Shown in pieces: positions 18,801-27,377 of a stretch of DNA of 64,000 nucleotides. Source of the DNA: a bacterium. GTDB lineage: Bacteria > Joyebacterota > Joyebacteria > Joyebacterales > Joyebacteraceae. A program made the position numbers and the translations under genes. Where the stretch lies: NCBI GenBank assembly GCA_029990205.1, contig JAPEKQ010000012.1, positions 1 through 64,000 on the forward strand. The letters run 5' to 3'. Positions within the stretch are counted from its first letter, which is position 1. Each line of letters opens with the position of its first letter. The notes beneath the pieces were generated by a model. It did not search any database, was not told where the DNA came from, and saw nothing but the letters and a program-made list of their open reading frames with translations.

Positions 18801-20132
18801 TCCCGAGAACGTGCCGCCACCGGCATCCGCATGAACGCGAGCGTCTCCGATGGCGGTTTCGGGACCGCTGTCGGGTCGAACGATGAGACCGTGACCCTCA
18901 GCATCGACCACGGCGACCAGCGACGCGAGGTCCCCCGCGGCCATGTCGGCTTCGAACGTGACATCGACCGCACCGCGCACCGGTGTACCGGGCAGCGCGC
19001 CGATGTCGACACCCGTGGCACGGCCGCTGCCTCGGAGGACCGGAGCAGCGCCCGCGAGCACGACCGAGCCGCGCGCCTCGGCGCTCCCGCTGAGCGCGTC
19101 GAACGCGAGGTGATCGATGGTGATGGTGTCAGCGGTCCCCGCGGCGTGGAGCGCCACGGTCCCAGCGGAGATCTCCGCGACCGTGACAGATGGCGAGGTG
19201 ACGACGGTCGTCCACTCGAGGTCCGTCCAGCTGCCCTCGAGCGACCCGGACACGTCGAGCAGCCCTGATGACGCCGGAACCGCCGCTGCGGCCGCGACCA
19301 GAGGGATCACCTCCCCCGCATCGACCCGTCCGTCGAGAATGAGTCGTAGCTCAGCTTCGGGTGAGATGGCCAGCGACCCGCCGGCATGGAGCTCGAGGGC
19401 CTCGCCGGCAGCTCGCACCTGCGGCGCCACGCTACCGTCGCCCGGTCCCGCCGCGAGCGTCAGGCTCTCCAGCTCCACGACATCAGCGAGCAGAAGCCCC
19501 GCCGCGGTCAGCCGCGCGTGGACCGTGTCGGTCAGTGTCGGATGTGTGACGGCGCCGGCGGCGGACAGACGGATATCGAGCTCGTCCTGATCGCCCGACG
19601 CCTCGACCTCGGAGAAGAGCACGTCCGTGTGCGTGCCGATCGCGTCGTTCGAGTAGCGAACCGTGACATCGGTGAGCCGCGCCTCCTCGAGCATCCACTC
19701 CATCGGCTCGCCTTCGTCGACGACCACCGTCGTGTCGCCCGACGCGAATCTCCCCCACCCGGCGAGCGCGCCATCGCCGCCAACGTCCAACGTGACGACC
19801 GCGCCGTCGACCGCCAGTTCGTGGATGACGGGAGCGCCGCGTCTGAGAGACAGGAGATCGTAGTGTACGGTGAGTGAAGAGGCAGAGAAGAGAGGACCGG
19901 CGTCAGGATCACCCTGCTCGGGATCATCGAGAGAGACGTCGGAGAGCACGAGTCGAGAGAGCGGTGAGCCGCTCATGGATGCGGCGCTGAGTTCGAGTCC
20001 CGTCCGCTGTCTTACGGCCCTCCGCGCCAGCGGCATGCCGACGCGCCAGCCGACCGGCGTCGCGATGACGAGCACCGCGAACACGACGATGGCGATGACG
20101 ACGATCAGCGCGATCCTGGCACCGGTCCGCAT
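15822..20132 (-). CDS. TamB-like translocation/assembly module protein (DUF490)
   Basis: A 1436-residue envelope protein. An N-terminal signal anchor (IALIVVIAIVVFAVLVIATP) is followed by more than a thousand residues of repetitive beta structure (alternating short strands such as VTVRYSNDAIGTHTDVLFSE). The C-terminal DUF490/TamB domain includes GGVSADGGSLWYLGQEF, VEQFSVLYTDPRRRVPSID and the final FRFRFE. TamB/YhdP-type proteins form long grooves spanning the periplasm, linked to phospholipid transport and outer-membrane protein assembly. The gene directly precedes the TamA-like Omp85 gene. ATG 20132 has GGAG 5 bases upstream and a promoter candidate at 20193-20221. Confidence 0.88.
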   Translation of the reverse strand: MRTGARIALIVVIAIVVFAVLVIATPVGWRVGMPLARRAVRQRTGLELSAASMSGSPLSRLVLSDVSLDDPEQGDPDAGPLFSASSLTVHYDLLSLRRGAPVIHELAVDGAVVTLDVGGDGALAGWGRFASGDTTVVVDEGEPMEWMLEEARLTDVTVRYSNDAIGTHTDVLFSEVEASGDQDELDIRLSAAGAVTHPTLTDTVHARLTAAGLLLADVVELESLTLAAGPGDGSVAPQVRAAGEALELHAGGSLAISPEAELRLILDGRVDAGEVIPLVAAAAAVPASSGLLDVSGSLEGSWTDLEWTTVVTSPSVTVAEISAGTVALHAAGTADTITIDHLAFDALSGSAEARGSVVLAGAAPVLRGSGRATGVDIGALPGTPVRGAVDVTFEADMAAGDLASLVAVVDAEGHGLIVRPDSGPETAIGDARVHADAGGGTFSGFLAARDATAVFSGGLTTTGVESLSAVAEIDDLATTLSGIVTADIEGSLRAVVESAAPMDGLVLTARAEGESLAFGPVSIGTASVTAAGDPDDLAGRFSMFEGDASGTWALAHGAFAIDAMLDSLAIAGDFAVSPTRSVELDGSTTGRVAFATLPDGGFDLTAELAALSLASAGESIHLTAPAVIEASRDSVRVRGLEFAGTPGVAGIDGVFSPSGWTHVSASLESLRLDSVLAVAGTGPAGPDIRGIVHGSGDLAMRDGSIELDATLVADGLVADGVRIGDIAIDAESDDADLIFELVSTSEAGGRITALGSLPYASDTTSVFSLETDREFAATVLCSSYVFEAGPAFLPQVRGRKLFTLSGSALVTGRADSLGSVNGAGRFEGLEAAWGFVSFALTDPFGFFIHGGAVEMDELSVAVRRQRALGMEDGGRINISGSVDADGRLALAANTTDLDVAHVARAFIPGAQPPVTGLLKADAVVGGTVTAPRLTFSWDLMEPTLVGMQFDGLSGSGAADPYVLELTGASLTLGSSVMTASGVVPLQRAQGPAFHPGLHAGISEMDITVRADRFRIDRTQGLPAGVKRLTGVLDADVHLRGAPEAPDVEGVVSIDDARVDLETFENAIRDIEVRLSGSEGTATLETAFARIGSGTVSATGTMGTSDGGRGFRADVAIDAAEIAVKEIMDAQVSGTLVWAGVPSSSLLEGHLTIDEATVTYEAGLSDLLQRRPQVVVVPTTTGPLASVNLDVTADIVEPVSVESNLAEMELAGGVRAGGTLAEPSLSGGVSADGGSLWYLGQEFIVEQFSVLYTDPRRRVPSIDVAGTATVESTSGEEYVVTVRYQGFVGETVPELTSVPPLSEPDVVALLTFGETMGALTSGGSSGSAGESFGALARSAFVGGLFGVAETTARRWLRLDTVDLSGESLDAGSLDDAQVTLGKRFGRNLSVDYTTDLGGFSGQTVGLSWRLTDTMSVETKANQEGNHAIGLTFRFRFE

Positions 20133-20192
20133 CCACGCTCCATGAGAAGGACCGCCAGAGCCTCCTGGCAGGGCAGCAATCCCGATACGTTG

Positions 20193-20221
20193 AGTCTATC
20201 ACATGGAAGGGGCGCCGTCAG
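20193..20221 (-). promoter_or_regulatory. Candidate sigma-70-type promoter for the tamB-tamA-like pair
   Basis: Minus strand CTGACG (20216-20221), 17-base spacer, TAGACT (20193-20198), in the 108-base gap before the TamB gene. The predicted leader is about 54 bases. Confidence 0.5.
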
Positions 20222-20240
20222 GACGCCGGAAAGGATGCGG

Positions 20241-22199
20241 TCAGGGCGCCACAGAGACGGCCTGCTCGTCGATGTCGCCCGTGTCCAGATGGACGCGGAA
20301 GCGCACCGTGGAGGCCTCGGCCGGGATGGGCGTGAGTCCGGCGGCGTAGCCGATCTGGTTGGACATCACATCGCCCGCGGGAACGAGCGACGTCTTCTTC
20401 GAGTTCATCCAGTCGTCGGTGGTCCACTCGACCGTTCCGGCGCTGCCTGCCATGACGCGGAGGATCTGCCCGGCGCGAACCGACGCCGCCGGATCCTCGG
20501 CGCTCCAGATGACGATGTCATCGGCGATCGGCTCGTCGAGCTCCGCGGGCGGCTCCTCGCCGAGACCGCGGTAGACGTCCTTGAGGTGCGCGCGGAAGAT
20601 GTGGTCGAACATCAGCTCACCACCGGTCGGCTGAACGAAGTCATCGCCGAACCACCAGAACCAGTCGCTCCCCTCGGCGCGGTAGATGGCCTCGTACGCC
20701 TCCGGGTGCGTCGTGGGTGTTGCTTCTGACGCGGCCAGATGCGCACGGACGCGACCAAGGAGCTCCCACGCCCGGTTCTCCTGCGGTGAGCCGACCCAGA
20801 TATTGAGATCGTTCCCGTCGGCCGAGCCCATCTCGTCGATCCAGCTGGCGCAGAAGAGCGGACGGACGGCCTCGAGACCAGCCGTCGGGTGCGGCTTGAC
20901 GCCGCGGCGCCTGTTTCCGTCGAGATACTCGGAGAAGGTGACCGCGACGAGGTCCGGATCGTCATTGAGCCGCGCGTAGATGCCGCGAAGGAACGCCGTC
21001 CCACGATTGCGGTACGACCCCCACGCGTTCTCACCATCGAGGATGATCGACAACACGCGTTCGCTGCGGTCCTCGACCGTGTCGGCGTATCCGTGCCGTA
21101 CCCACATCAGGAAGTCGTCGGCGGCGCGATCGTAGTCGGCATAGCCCTGCATCGTGAACCCGATGTCATCGGAGAGCTTGGTGTGGCGGAAGAAGGCCGC
21201 CACCTCGCGCTCGTCCTCACCGATGCGATACGGCTGGGCGAGCACCTCGGGATCCTCGACCTGGTAGCCCCACTTCCCCGAACGTGCCAGCACACCCTGA
21301 TCCGTGGCGACCCACGAGAGCCCAGCGTCCGCGAAGAGCCCCGCCACGTGCTGCCCGACGGACCCCTCGGACGGCCACATCCCCCTCGGTGCGCGGCCGA
21401 ACTTCTCCTCGTAGAACGCAACGGCCTTCTGGATCTGCGCGGCCGCGTCCTCGGGATGACTGAACCGCTCAGGCAGCGAGCAGCCCGGCGCGTCGATCGT
21501 CGCGAAATCGGTGTCGGCGACGAGCGGAAGGATCGGATGGTAGAACGGCGTCACGGAGATCTCGAGCTGCCCCGCCTCCATCATCTGCCGATGAAGCGGC
21601 AGGACCGCGCGCATGATCTTGTACTGCTCGTCGAGCACGTGCTTCACATCGTCCTGCGAGAAGCGGACGGCCTTCTTCACGAGCCGCGAGATGTCGACGG
21701 TCTCGCCGGTGACGAGTTCCATCGGCTCGTGATGCGCGTCCGTCGGGAACCACGCGAGATTGAACCAGACCTTGAGGTCGGTGATGTCCTCATCCGTGAA
21801 CGTCCCACGCGCGCGGCGGATGTTCAGCAGCCGCGAGTACGCCGGGTGGATCGTGATCTCATTCTCCCAGCTCGCGTCGAAGAACCGCGCGATGATGAAA
21901 TCGCGCTCCGCATCCGTCAGCTCCGACGTCGGCTTGAGCGCGAGCTCCTGCCACGCGTCGGTCGCGCCGCGGTCGGTGTAGTCCTCGAGCTGGACGATGA
22001 GCGATGGCACGAGGTTGATCGTCACGTGGACGTTCGGGTAGTCCTGCACCATCGCCGCCATCGCGTAGTAGTCGCGGACGGCATGGAGCCTCACCCACGG
22101 CAGCATGTACGACCCTCGCGGGTCGCCGTCCTGGCGCGCGCGGTACATCGGCTGATGCTGGTGCCAGAGTATGGCGATGGGAAGGCGCGGCTTGCTCAC
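20241..22199 (-). CDS. Glycoside hydrolase family 57 (alpha-amylase/4-alpha-glucanotransferase type)
   Basis: A 652-residue GH57 protein. Conserved region 1 is HQHQP at residues 13-17. RGMWPSEGSV carries the likely nucleophile Glu, and IILDGENAWGSY the likely general acid Asp. YRAEGSDWFWWFGDDFVQ is characteristic of larger GH57 members (amylopullulanase or glucanotransferase types). After the catalytic part, about 150 residues of beta-rich C-terminal domain remain. The start is GTG at 22199, overlapping the upstream branching-enzyme stop as GTGA, so both are made together, presumably for glycogen or maltodextrin turnover in the cytoplasm (no signal peptide). Specificity within GH57 is not predictable from motifs alone. 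Confidence 0.87.
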   Translation of the reverse strand: MSKPRLPIAILWHQHQPMYRARQDGDPRGSYMLPWVRLHAVRDYYAMAAMVQDYPNVHVTINLVPSLIVQLEDYTDRGATDAWQELALKPTSELTDAERDFIIARFFDASWENEITIHPAYSRLLNIRRARGTFTDEDITDLKVWFNLAWFPTDAHHEPMELVTGETVDISRLVKKAVRFSQDDVKHVLDEQYKIMRAVLPLHRQMMEAGQLEISVTPFYHPILPLVADTDFATIDAPGCSLPERFSHPEDAAAQIQKAVAFYEEKFGRAPRGMWPSEGSVGQHVAGLFADAGLSWVATDQGVLARSGKWGYQVEDPEVLAQPYRIGEDEREVAAFFRHTKLSDDIGFTMQGYADYDRAADDFLMWVRHGYADTVEDRSERVLSIILDGENAWGSYRNRGTAFLRGIYARLNDDPDLVAVTFSEYLDGNRRRGVKPHPTAGLEAVRPLFCASWIDEMGSADGNDLNIWVGSPQENRAWELLGRVRAHLAASEATPTTHPEAYEAIYRAEGSDWFWWFGDDFVQPTGGELMFDHIFRAHLKDVYRGLGEEPPAELDEPIADDIVIWSAEDPAASVRAGQILRVMAGSAGTVEWTTDDWMNSKKTSLVPAGDVMSNQIGYAAGLTPIPAEASTVRFRVHLDTGDIDEQAVSVAP

Positions 22200-23800
22200 A
22201 GAGGGTTGTCCTCGGCGTAGACACGGTAGTTGATGCCGGGGAAGATCTTGTCCCGCCACTCGACCTCCGAGAGCCACTTCTCGTCGATCGCGTTGTGCTT
22301 GATGTCCTCGTAGAGGCGCGTGAACCGCGAGATGTGGTCCCGCGTCCGCTTGTGCGCGTACTCGGTCATCGTCCCCGTCTTCATGATGAAGGCCCAGTCG
22401 CTCGACTGCGCGAGCAGGAGCTCACGCGCGGCCTGGTTGAGACCGCGGAGCCTCAGACCCTCAGCGTTCGGGTAGAGCTTCGCCAGCTCGGTCATCCGGA
22501 TCGACGCGCGATGAAGATGCGGGTAGATATAGTCGTTGGTCTCGTTGATCCAGACCTCGCAGTACCCCTTGTGCCCCCAGCTCGACAGATGCGGCGTCGC
22601 CGTCTGCATCGGGATACCGGACGAGAGGATATCGGTCGGCGTCGCGGTCTTCACGGGTCCGTTCGTCTCGTGGATCTTTCTCAAGAGCGCCTCGAGCCAC
22701 GCCGGCCCCTCGAACCACCAGTGTCCGAAGAGTTCCGCGTCGTACGGCGCGACGATCACCGGTTTCTGTCCGAGCACGTCGTTGAGGTACTCGAACTGGT
22801 GCTCCCGATTGAACATGAAGTTGGCCGCATGCTCGTCGAGCAACGCAGCCGCGACGTCCGGATCGTAGAGCTCCTTGTCGCCGAGTTCGACGCCCTTGCC
22901 CGTGATCTTGTGGTACTTGAGGCCGAGCATCTTGCGGAACCCGTCGGCGCCCAGATACGGACGGACGTAGTCGTAGTCGAGATCGTACGAGGCGTCGCGA
23001 TAGAAGTCGCGGTAGTTGAAGTCGCCCGGGTAGCCCTCCTCGGCGCTCCAGACCTGCTTGGACGACTCGATGTCGCGGCCGAACACGCCCACACCCGACG
23101 GTGTGATGACGGGCGCGTACGTGCCGAACTTTGGGCGCGGCGTCGCGTGAAGCACTCCGTGCGAATCAACGAACGTGTAGCGGATGCCTTCCTCGGCCAG
23201 ATACTTGTCGACGCCCGGGAAGTACCCGCACTCCGGAAGCCAGATACCCTCGGGCCTCCTGCCGAACGCGCGCTCGTGGTGCTCGGCGGCGATGCGGATC
23301 TGCCCGCGAACGGCTGCCGGGAACTGCTCCATGAGCGGGAGGAACCCATGCGTCGCGCCGCACGTGGTGATGTCGATCTTGCCGGCATCGCGGAACGCGC
23401 GGAAGGCTCGCGTGATATCGAGACCGTACTCGTCAGCGAAGGTATGCCGGCAGTCCGTGAAGAGCTTGTGATACATCTTCGCGAGCTTCAGCCGCGGCGG
23501 GTCCTTCTTGAGGCGGACGAGCTCCTTCTCGGCGAGCTCGGCGAGTCCGGTGATGTGCTTGAGATACCGCTCCTGAAGGAGCGGGTCCTGGAGCATCGAG
23601 ACGAGCGGCGGGCTCATCGAGACCGTCAGACGGAAGTCGACACCGTCGTCGGTCAGACGCTGGAACCCGCGGATGAGCGGGATGTACGTCTCCGTGATCG
23701 CCTCGAAGAGCCAATACTCCTCGAGGAAACTCTTGTACTCCGGATGACGCACATACGGCAGGTGCGCATGCAGGACGAGGCTGAGATAGCCCTTCTCCAT
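22196..23800 (-). CDS. GH57 1,4-alpha-glucan branching enzyme-like protein (DUF1957 type)
   Basis: A 534-residue GH57 enzyme. Region 1 is HAHLPY (11-16), WLPECGYFPGVDKY carries the likely nucleophile Glu190, and PYDAELFGHWW the likely acid Asp354. The helical C-terminal DUF1957 domain (ANAEGLRLRGLNQAARELLL, AQSSDWAFIMKTGTMTEYAH) is typical of GH57 branching enzymes such as that of Thermococcus. These create alpha-1,6 branches in glycogen-like glucans. It lies between a DUF4912 protein (57 bases upstream) and a second GH57 (GTGA overlap). The start ATG 23800 gives MEKGYLSLVLHAHLPY, the usual family N-terminus. Confidence 0.9.
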   Translation of the reverse strand: MEKGYLSLVLHAHLPYVRHPEYKSFLEEYWLFEAITETYIPLIRGFQRLTDDGVDFRLTVSMSPPLVSMLQDPLLQERYLKHITGLAELAEKELVRLKKDPPRLKLAKMYHKLFTDCRHTFADEYGLDITRAFRAFRDAGKIDITTCGATHGFLPLMEQFPAAVRGQIRIAAEHHERAFGRRPEGIWLPECGYFPGVDKYLAEEGIRYTFVDSHGVLHATPRPKFGTYAPVITPSGVGVFGRDIESSKQVWSAEEGYPGDFNYRDFYRDASYDLDYDYVRPYLGADGFRKMLGLKYHKITGKGVELGDKELYDPDVAAALLDEHAANFMFNREHQFEYLNDVLGQKPVIVAPYDAELFGHWWFEGPAWLEALLRKIHETNGPVKTATPTDILSSGIPMQTATPHLSSWGHKGYCEVWINETNDYIYPHLHRASIRMTELAKLYPNAEGLRLRGLNQAARELLLAQSSDWAFIMKTGTMTEYAHKRTRDHISRFTRLYEDIKHNAIDEKWLSEVEWRDKIFPGINYRVYAEDNPL

Positions 23801-23857
23801 GGCTCCCTCTCGAAACTCAGTGAATGCTGTGGAAGGAGAGATGCACGGCAGGCTGGA

Positions 23858-24862
23858 TCATCGGTTGCCTCCGCTGCCATGCCCCCAACCGCTTGACCCG
23901 GTGTCGGGGAGCTTCCCGGCGGACTGCTGGTAGACGTGCCCCAGCGCGTCAACGGTCACCCACTCCTCGTCGATGACCTCTGACGGTCCAACGGGCGGTA
24001 GCGCGACGCGGTTCGACCGAGCGAGCACGAGGAACGCGCCGTCCGGCGCGAGCACGCCGATCTCCACCGCATACTCCCGCTCAACGCGGGTCACATTGAT
24101 GTACCAGTTGCGTGCACCGTGTGCGATGTCTATGTCTTCGAACCCCGCGGGGTCGTCGATATCGGTTCCGGTCACATCGTAGATCCGAAGAATGAACCGG
24201 CTCGACGCGAACTCCTGCTCGCTGAGCACGTCGGCCAGTTCACGGCCGACCTCGGGAGCCAGTTCCCAGTATGAGTAGAGCCAGTACGGATCGCGCACCA
24301 TCAGCGTGATGATGTTCTCGCCGTAGCTCTCCGGGTAGGTGAAGTGCGCATCGAGCTCGGGCGACTTCTCCACGCCGAGGTAGTACTTCGCCGCCTTGAC
24401 GCGCTGCTGCATCCCGTTGGTCTGCTTCATCGAGAAGGCGCGGATCGTGCGCGGCGAGATGGCGCCCTTTTCGCGCGCGCCCTTCTTCTTCCTTGCTGCC
24501 GAAGCCTTCGGCTTCGGCTTAGCCGCGCCCCGCGCGGCCGCCTTCTTCGGCTTGGCTGCTGCCTTCTTCGCAACGGTCTTCCTGGCAGCCGTCGCCTTCG
24601 CCTTCGGCTTTGCAGCCGCCTTCTTCGCGGCCGTCTTCTTCGGAGCCGCCTTCTTTGCAGCCGCCTTCTTCGCAACCGTCGCCTTCGCCGGCTTCTTCGA
24701 CTTCCCGGCGACGCGCTTCTTCCGCTTCGGCGTCGTCGAACGCACGAGCAGGTCGACGAGTTCACCCTTCCTCATGGAGGAGTACCCCACGAGTCCGAGC
24801 GATCTCGCCTCGGCCTTGAGCTCGGCGACCGTCAATCCTTTGAGATCGGACTTCTTCATCAT
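23858..24862 (-). CDS. Rho_N / histone H1-like / DUF4912 fusion protein
   Basis: A 334-residue protein in three parts. Residues 4-42 (LKGLTVAELKAEARSLGLVG, MRKGELVDLL) form a Rho N-terminal/SAP-like domain. Residues 43-140 are almost entirely Lys, Ala and Pro in KKAAAK-type repeats, like bacterial histone H1-like tails. Residues 150-310 are DUF4912 (TLMVRDPYWLYSYWEL, RFILRIYDVTG, NWYINVTRVEREYAVEIGVL). DUF4912 proteins often sit beside GH57 genes and the fold resembles a carbohydrate-binding module; that link is inference here. A Gly/Ser-rich end follows. The start is ATG 24862 or the adjacent ATG 24859. A good promoter lies upstream and the gene heads the GH57 operon. Confidence 0.82.
   Translation of the reverse strand: MMKKSDLKGLTVAELKAEARSLGLVGYSSMRKGELVDLLVRSTTPKRKKRVAGKSKKPAKATVAKKAAAKKAAPKKTAAKKAAAKPKAKATAARKTVAKKAAAKPKKAAARGAAKPKPKASAARKKKGAREKGAISPRTIRAFSMKQTNGMQQRVKAAKYYLGVEKSPELDAHFTYPESYGENIITLMVRDPYWLYSYWELAPEVGRELADVLSEQEFASSRFILRIYDVTGTDIDDPAGFEDIDIAHGARNWYINVTRVEREYAVEIGVLAPDGAFLVLARSNRVALPPVGPSEVIDEEWVTVDALGHVYQQSAGKLPDTGSSGWGHGSGGNR
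24443..24736 (-). repeat. Degenerate Lys/Ala-coding repeat
   Basis: Within the DUF4912 gene, short direct repeats of the type GCTGCAAAGAAGGC encode KKAAAK units. They are protein-coding low-complexity repeats, irregular in length and without spacers. Such DNA may slip and vary in copy number. Confidence 0.7.
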
Positions 24863-24927
24863 CTCCCTGCTGCTTCAGCGTCCGGGGAGTACCGGCGCGG
24901 CCGCCGGGTTTTCGTCCCCGTCGATGT

Positions 24928-24956
24928 AGTATGTTCCCGGTGGCGGCTCATGTCAA
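24928..24956 (-). promoter_or_regulatory. Candidate sigma-70-type promoter for the DUF4912-GH57-GH57 operon
   Basis: Minus strand TTGACA (24951-24956, perfect), 17-base spacer, CATACT (24928-24933). The predicted start of transcription is about 60 bases before the ATG. Confidence 0.65.
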
Positions 24957-24994
24957 CCACACCATGCCGATTCGCCGAGAATCGTCATGGATGA

Positions 24995-25960
24995 CTATTC
25001 ATCCGGCTCCAGATTGGTCCCGGCGATCGGCGAGACCTCCCCCATGAACGCCTGGACCCACCCGTTGATGAGACCGGCCTCAGCGTGCGCCGCGACCGCC
25101 TCATCCCACTCCGATGCGGTCAGCCGCCGGGCGATTCGGGGGTGCTCGTGCGCCCGGTGGGCCGGGTAGTACTGGGACATCAGGCTGACGTGGGTCTCGG
25201 AGTCCAGCTCGCTCGCCACGAACGCCAGGCACCCGGAGGTCCCGCTGACGCCATCGGGCAGAACCAGATGCCGCACGATGAGCCCACCGGTGGCGATGCC
25301 GCGCTCATCCACTCTGAGCGTCCCCACCTGCCGCTGCATCTCCCGGAGCGCCGCGCGCGAGACCGTCGCGTAGTCGGCCGCGCCGGAGTAGCGCGCCGCA
25401 TTCGCATCCTCCGCGTATCGGATGTCGGCCAGGTAGACGTCGACGACGCCGTCGAGAAGCTGGAGCGTCTCCGGGGACTCGTAGCTCGACGTGTTCCAGA
25501 CGAGCGGGATACGCAATCCCTCCCCGACCGCAACCTCGAGTGCCGCGAGGATCGCCGGCGTGTGATGCGTCGGCGTGACGATGTTGATGTTGTGACACCC
25601 CATCGCCTCGAGATCGAGCATCATCCTCGCGACATCGGCGATCGAGCGCTCGGCTCCCTCCCCGCCCTGGCTGAACCGCGCGTTCTGGCAGTAGACGCAC
25701 GAGAGCGTGCACCCGCTCATGAAGATGGTCCCCGACCCCTGCGTTCCGGAGATCGGCGGCTCCTCGCCCGGGTGGGACATGTGACTGTAGACAGCGGGAA
25801 GCTCACCGGTGCGGCAGTAGCCGAGTTCCCCCGCCGTGCGGTCGACGCCGCACGCGCGCGGGCAGAGCGTACATGCCCGAAGACGTTCCGCCGCCGCAGC
25901 GGCGCGCCGTGAGAGCTCGCCCGACCGGGCGAGCTCGACGTATCGGGGTGTGAACTCCAT
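24995..25960 (-). CDS. Radical SAM protein, PflX/pyruvate formate-lyase activase-like
   Basis: A 321-residue protein with the radical-SAM cluster motif CxxxCxxC at Cys84, Cys88 and Cys91 (SGCTLSCVYCQN). An N-terminal Cys set (CTLCPRACGVDR and Cys49) is typical of the PflX branch. The downstream NINIVTPTHHTPAILAAL and VYLADIRYAEDANAARYSGA also match that group. These are homologous to glycyl-radical-enzyme activases, but PflX-type proteins usually lack a known partner, and none is seen here. It starts 6 bases after the RlmI-like stop with only a weak ribosome site (AGGGT), so it may depend on coupled translation. Confidence 0.85.
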   Translation of the reverse strand: MEFTPRYVELARSGELSRRAAAAAERLRACTLCPRACGVDRTAGELGYCRTGELPAVYSHMSHPGEEPPISGTQGSGTIFMSGCTLSCVYCQNARFSQGGEGAERSIADVARMMLDLEAMGCHNINIVTPTHHTPAILAALEVAVGEGLRIPLVWNTSSYESPETLQLLDGVVDVYLADIRYAEDANAARYSGAADYATVSRAALREMQRQVGTLRVDERGIATGGLIVRHLVLPDGVSGTSGCLAFVASELDSETHVSLMSQYYPAHRAHEHPRIARRLTASEWDEAVAAHAEAGLINGWVQAFMGEVSPIAGTNLEPDE

Positions 25961-25966
25961 CAGACC

Positions 25967-27151
25967 CTACAGAAGCTCCAGTACGACACAGGTCAGATAG
26001 CGCGTCTCGGGATGACCAAGAACGACGGGATGGTCGCGGCTCTGCCCCCGGACCTCGACGATCCGCGCGTGACGGTCCGCCTCTCGGGCCGCGGCGACGA
26101 GCATGTTCATGAACGCCTCCTGCTCCACCAGATGCGAGCAGGTGCAGGTCACCAGGTGACCGCCGGGGGCGGTCACGCTCATGGCCATCCGGTTGAGCGC
26201 CCGGTACCCCTTCAGGGCCTCGCGGATCTTCTTGCGTCCCTTCGCAAGCGCGGGAGGGTCGAGGATGACGAGTCCGAACTTCTTCGTCCCGCGTCCGACG
26301 GCGGCAAGCCGCTTGAACATATCGCCGTCGACGAACTGCATCGAATCCGCGACGCCGTTGAGCGCAGCGTTCCTCTCCGCGAGACGGAGCGCGGGCTTCG
26401 ACGAGTCGATGCCGGAGACAGATGCGGCCCCGGCCGCGGCGGCCGTCACCGACCATGCGCCGGTGTAGCAGCAGCAGTCGAGCACGTGCCTGCCCTTCGC
26501 GAGCTCGCGCGTGCGGAGCCTGTTCTCGCGCTGGTCGAGGAAGAACCCGGTCTTCTGTCCGTCGAGGACGTCGACGAGGAACTTGAGACCGTCCTGCTCG
26601 ATCTCGACCGGCGCGTCGGCGTTTCCGGTGACCACGCGCTTCTCGATCGGGAGATCCTCGAACTTGCGCATTCTGGAATCGTTCCTGAGCACGATAGTCG
26701 TCGGCGCGAGCAGCTCATCAAGAAGAGAGAGGATGTCCTCGAGACGGCGCTCGATGCCGGCGGTCAGCGATTGGACCGCGAGCGTATCCCCGTAGCGGTC
26801 GACGATGAGCCCCGGGAGCATATCGGACTCGCCGTAGATGAGACGGCCGACGGTCTCTCCCGGATAGAGCCTCTCGCGGTACTCGAGCGCGTGCCGGATG
26901 CGTCGGCCAAGGAAGCTCTTCGAGAGCTCAAGCCTGCGGCGCGCGAGCAGACGCACCGAGATGAGCGAATTGGGGTTCATGTAGCCCGTGCCGATGACGC
27001 GCTTGGCGGCGTCGACGACGATGACGCTGTCACCGGCGGTGACGGCTCCGTCGACGGACTCGATCTCGTTGCTGAAGACCCACAGGTGACCCGAGCGCAG
27101 GCGCTTCTCTCCGCCCTTCTTCAGATAGACCGTGAGCGCAGGCTCTTTCAC
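25967..27151 (-). CDS. 23S rRNA (cytosine-C5)-methyltransferase, RlmI-like
   Basis: A 394-residue class I SAM-dependent methyltransferase of the RlmI/YccW family. The N-terminal PUA-like domain (VYLKKGGEKRLRSGHLWVFS) is followed by the central EEHUD-like part and the catalytic domain: SAM motif LDCCCYTGAWS at 224-234, DPPAL at 298-302, and TCTCSH at 335-340 with the likely catalytic Cys338. RlmI makes 5-methylcytosine at position 1962 of 23S rRNA in E. coli; the target here is inferred. The start is GTG at 27151 with GGGGAG upstream. It is divergent from the Cys-rich secreted gene at 27378; the gap contains a GCGTACgGTACGC palindrome. Confidence 0.85.
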   Translation of the reverse strand: MKEPALTVYLKKGGEKRLRSGHLWVFSNEIESVDGAVTAGDSVIVVDAAKRVIGTGYMNPNSLISVRLLARRRLELSKSFLGRRIRHALEYRERLYPGETVGRLIYGESDMLPGLIVDRYGDTLAVQSLTAGIERRLEDILSLLDELLAPTTIVLRNDSRMRKFEDLPIEKRVVTGNADAPVEIEQDGLKFLVDVLDGQKTGFFLDQRENRLRTRELAKGRHVLDCCCYTGAWSVTAAAAGAASVSGIDSSKPALRLAERNAALNGVADSMQFVDGDMFKRLAAVGRGTKKFGLVILDPPALAKGRKKIREALKGYRALNRMAMSVTAPGGHLVTCTCSHLVEQEAFMNMLVAAAREADRHARIVEVRGQSRDHPVVLGHPETRYLTCVVLELL

Positions 27152-27205
27152 TCGGTTCTCCCCTCGTCATACGGCGCCAGGCGCCGAAAACGCCCGTGGA
27201 ACGGG

Positions 27206-27218
27206 GCGTACGGTACGC
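27206..27218. promoter_or_regulatory. Palindrome GCGTACgGTACGC between divergent genes
   Basis: A perfect 6+1+6 inverted repeat between rlmI (minus) and the Cys-rich secreted gene (plus). The 13-mer cgtacggtacgcg (27207-27219) recurs exactly at 29878-29890 in another intergenic region. It could be an operator; no regulator is identified. Confidence 0.35.
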
Positions 27219-27377
27219 GACTTGCATATATCCGGACAACAGCGAGAGATACCACCCGATGGAGGGGAAAGCAACCGGGAACCGAGCGAAACGCACCGAA
27301 GAATGGGGCTTTTCGCGACGACCGGGCCTGCCCTCCCGTGAACCAGTGTGACGGCTTCCTGCCAAAGGAGACGAAAT

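Noticed and set aside
20889-23896. Plus-strand frames of 443 and 533 codons opposite the two GH57 genes
   Set aside because: The minus strand carries intact GH57 motifs in the same places; the plus frames have no signal, motif or ribosome site.
24443-24736. Possible CRISPR-like repeats
   Set aside because: The repeats are irregular, have no spacers and encode a Lys/Ala-rich protein tail in frame with its gene.
27240-27377. Possible c-di-GMP (GEMM-like) riboswitch before the Cys-rich secreted gene
   Set aside because: Only loose similarity (GGGGAAAGCAACC, GCGAAACGCACC); the conserved order and tetraloop/receptor elements are not there.
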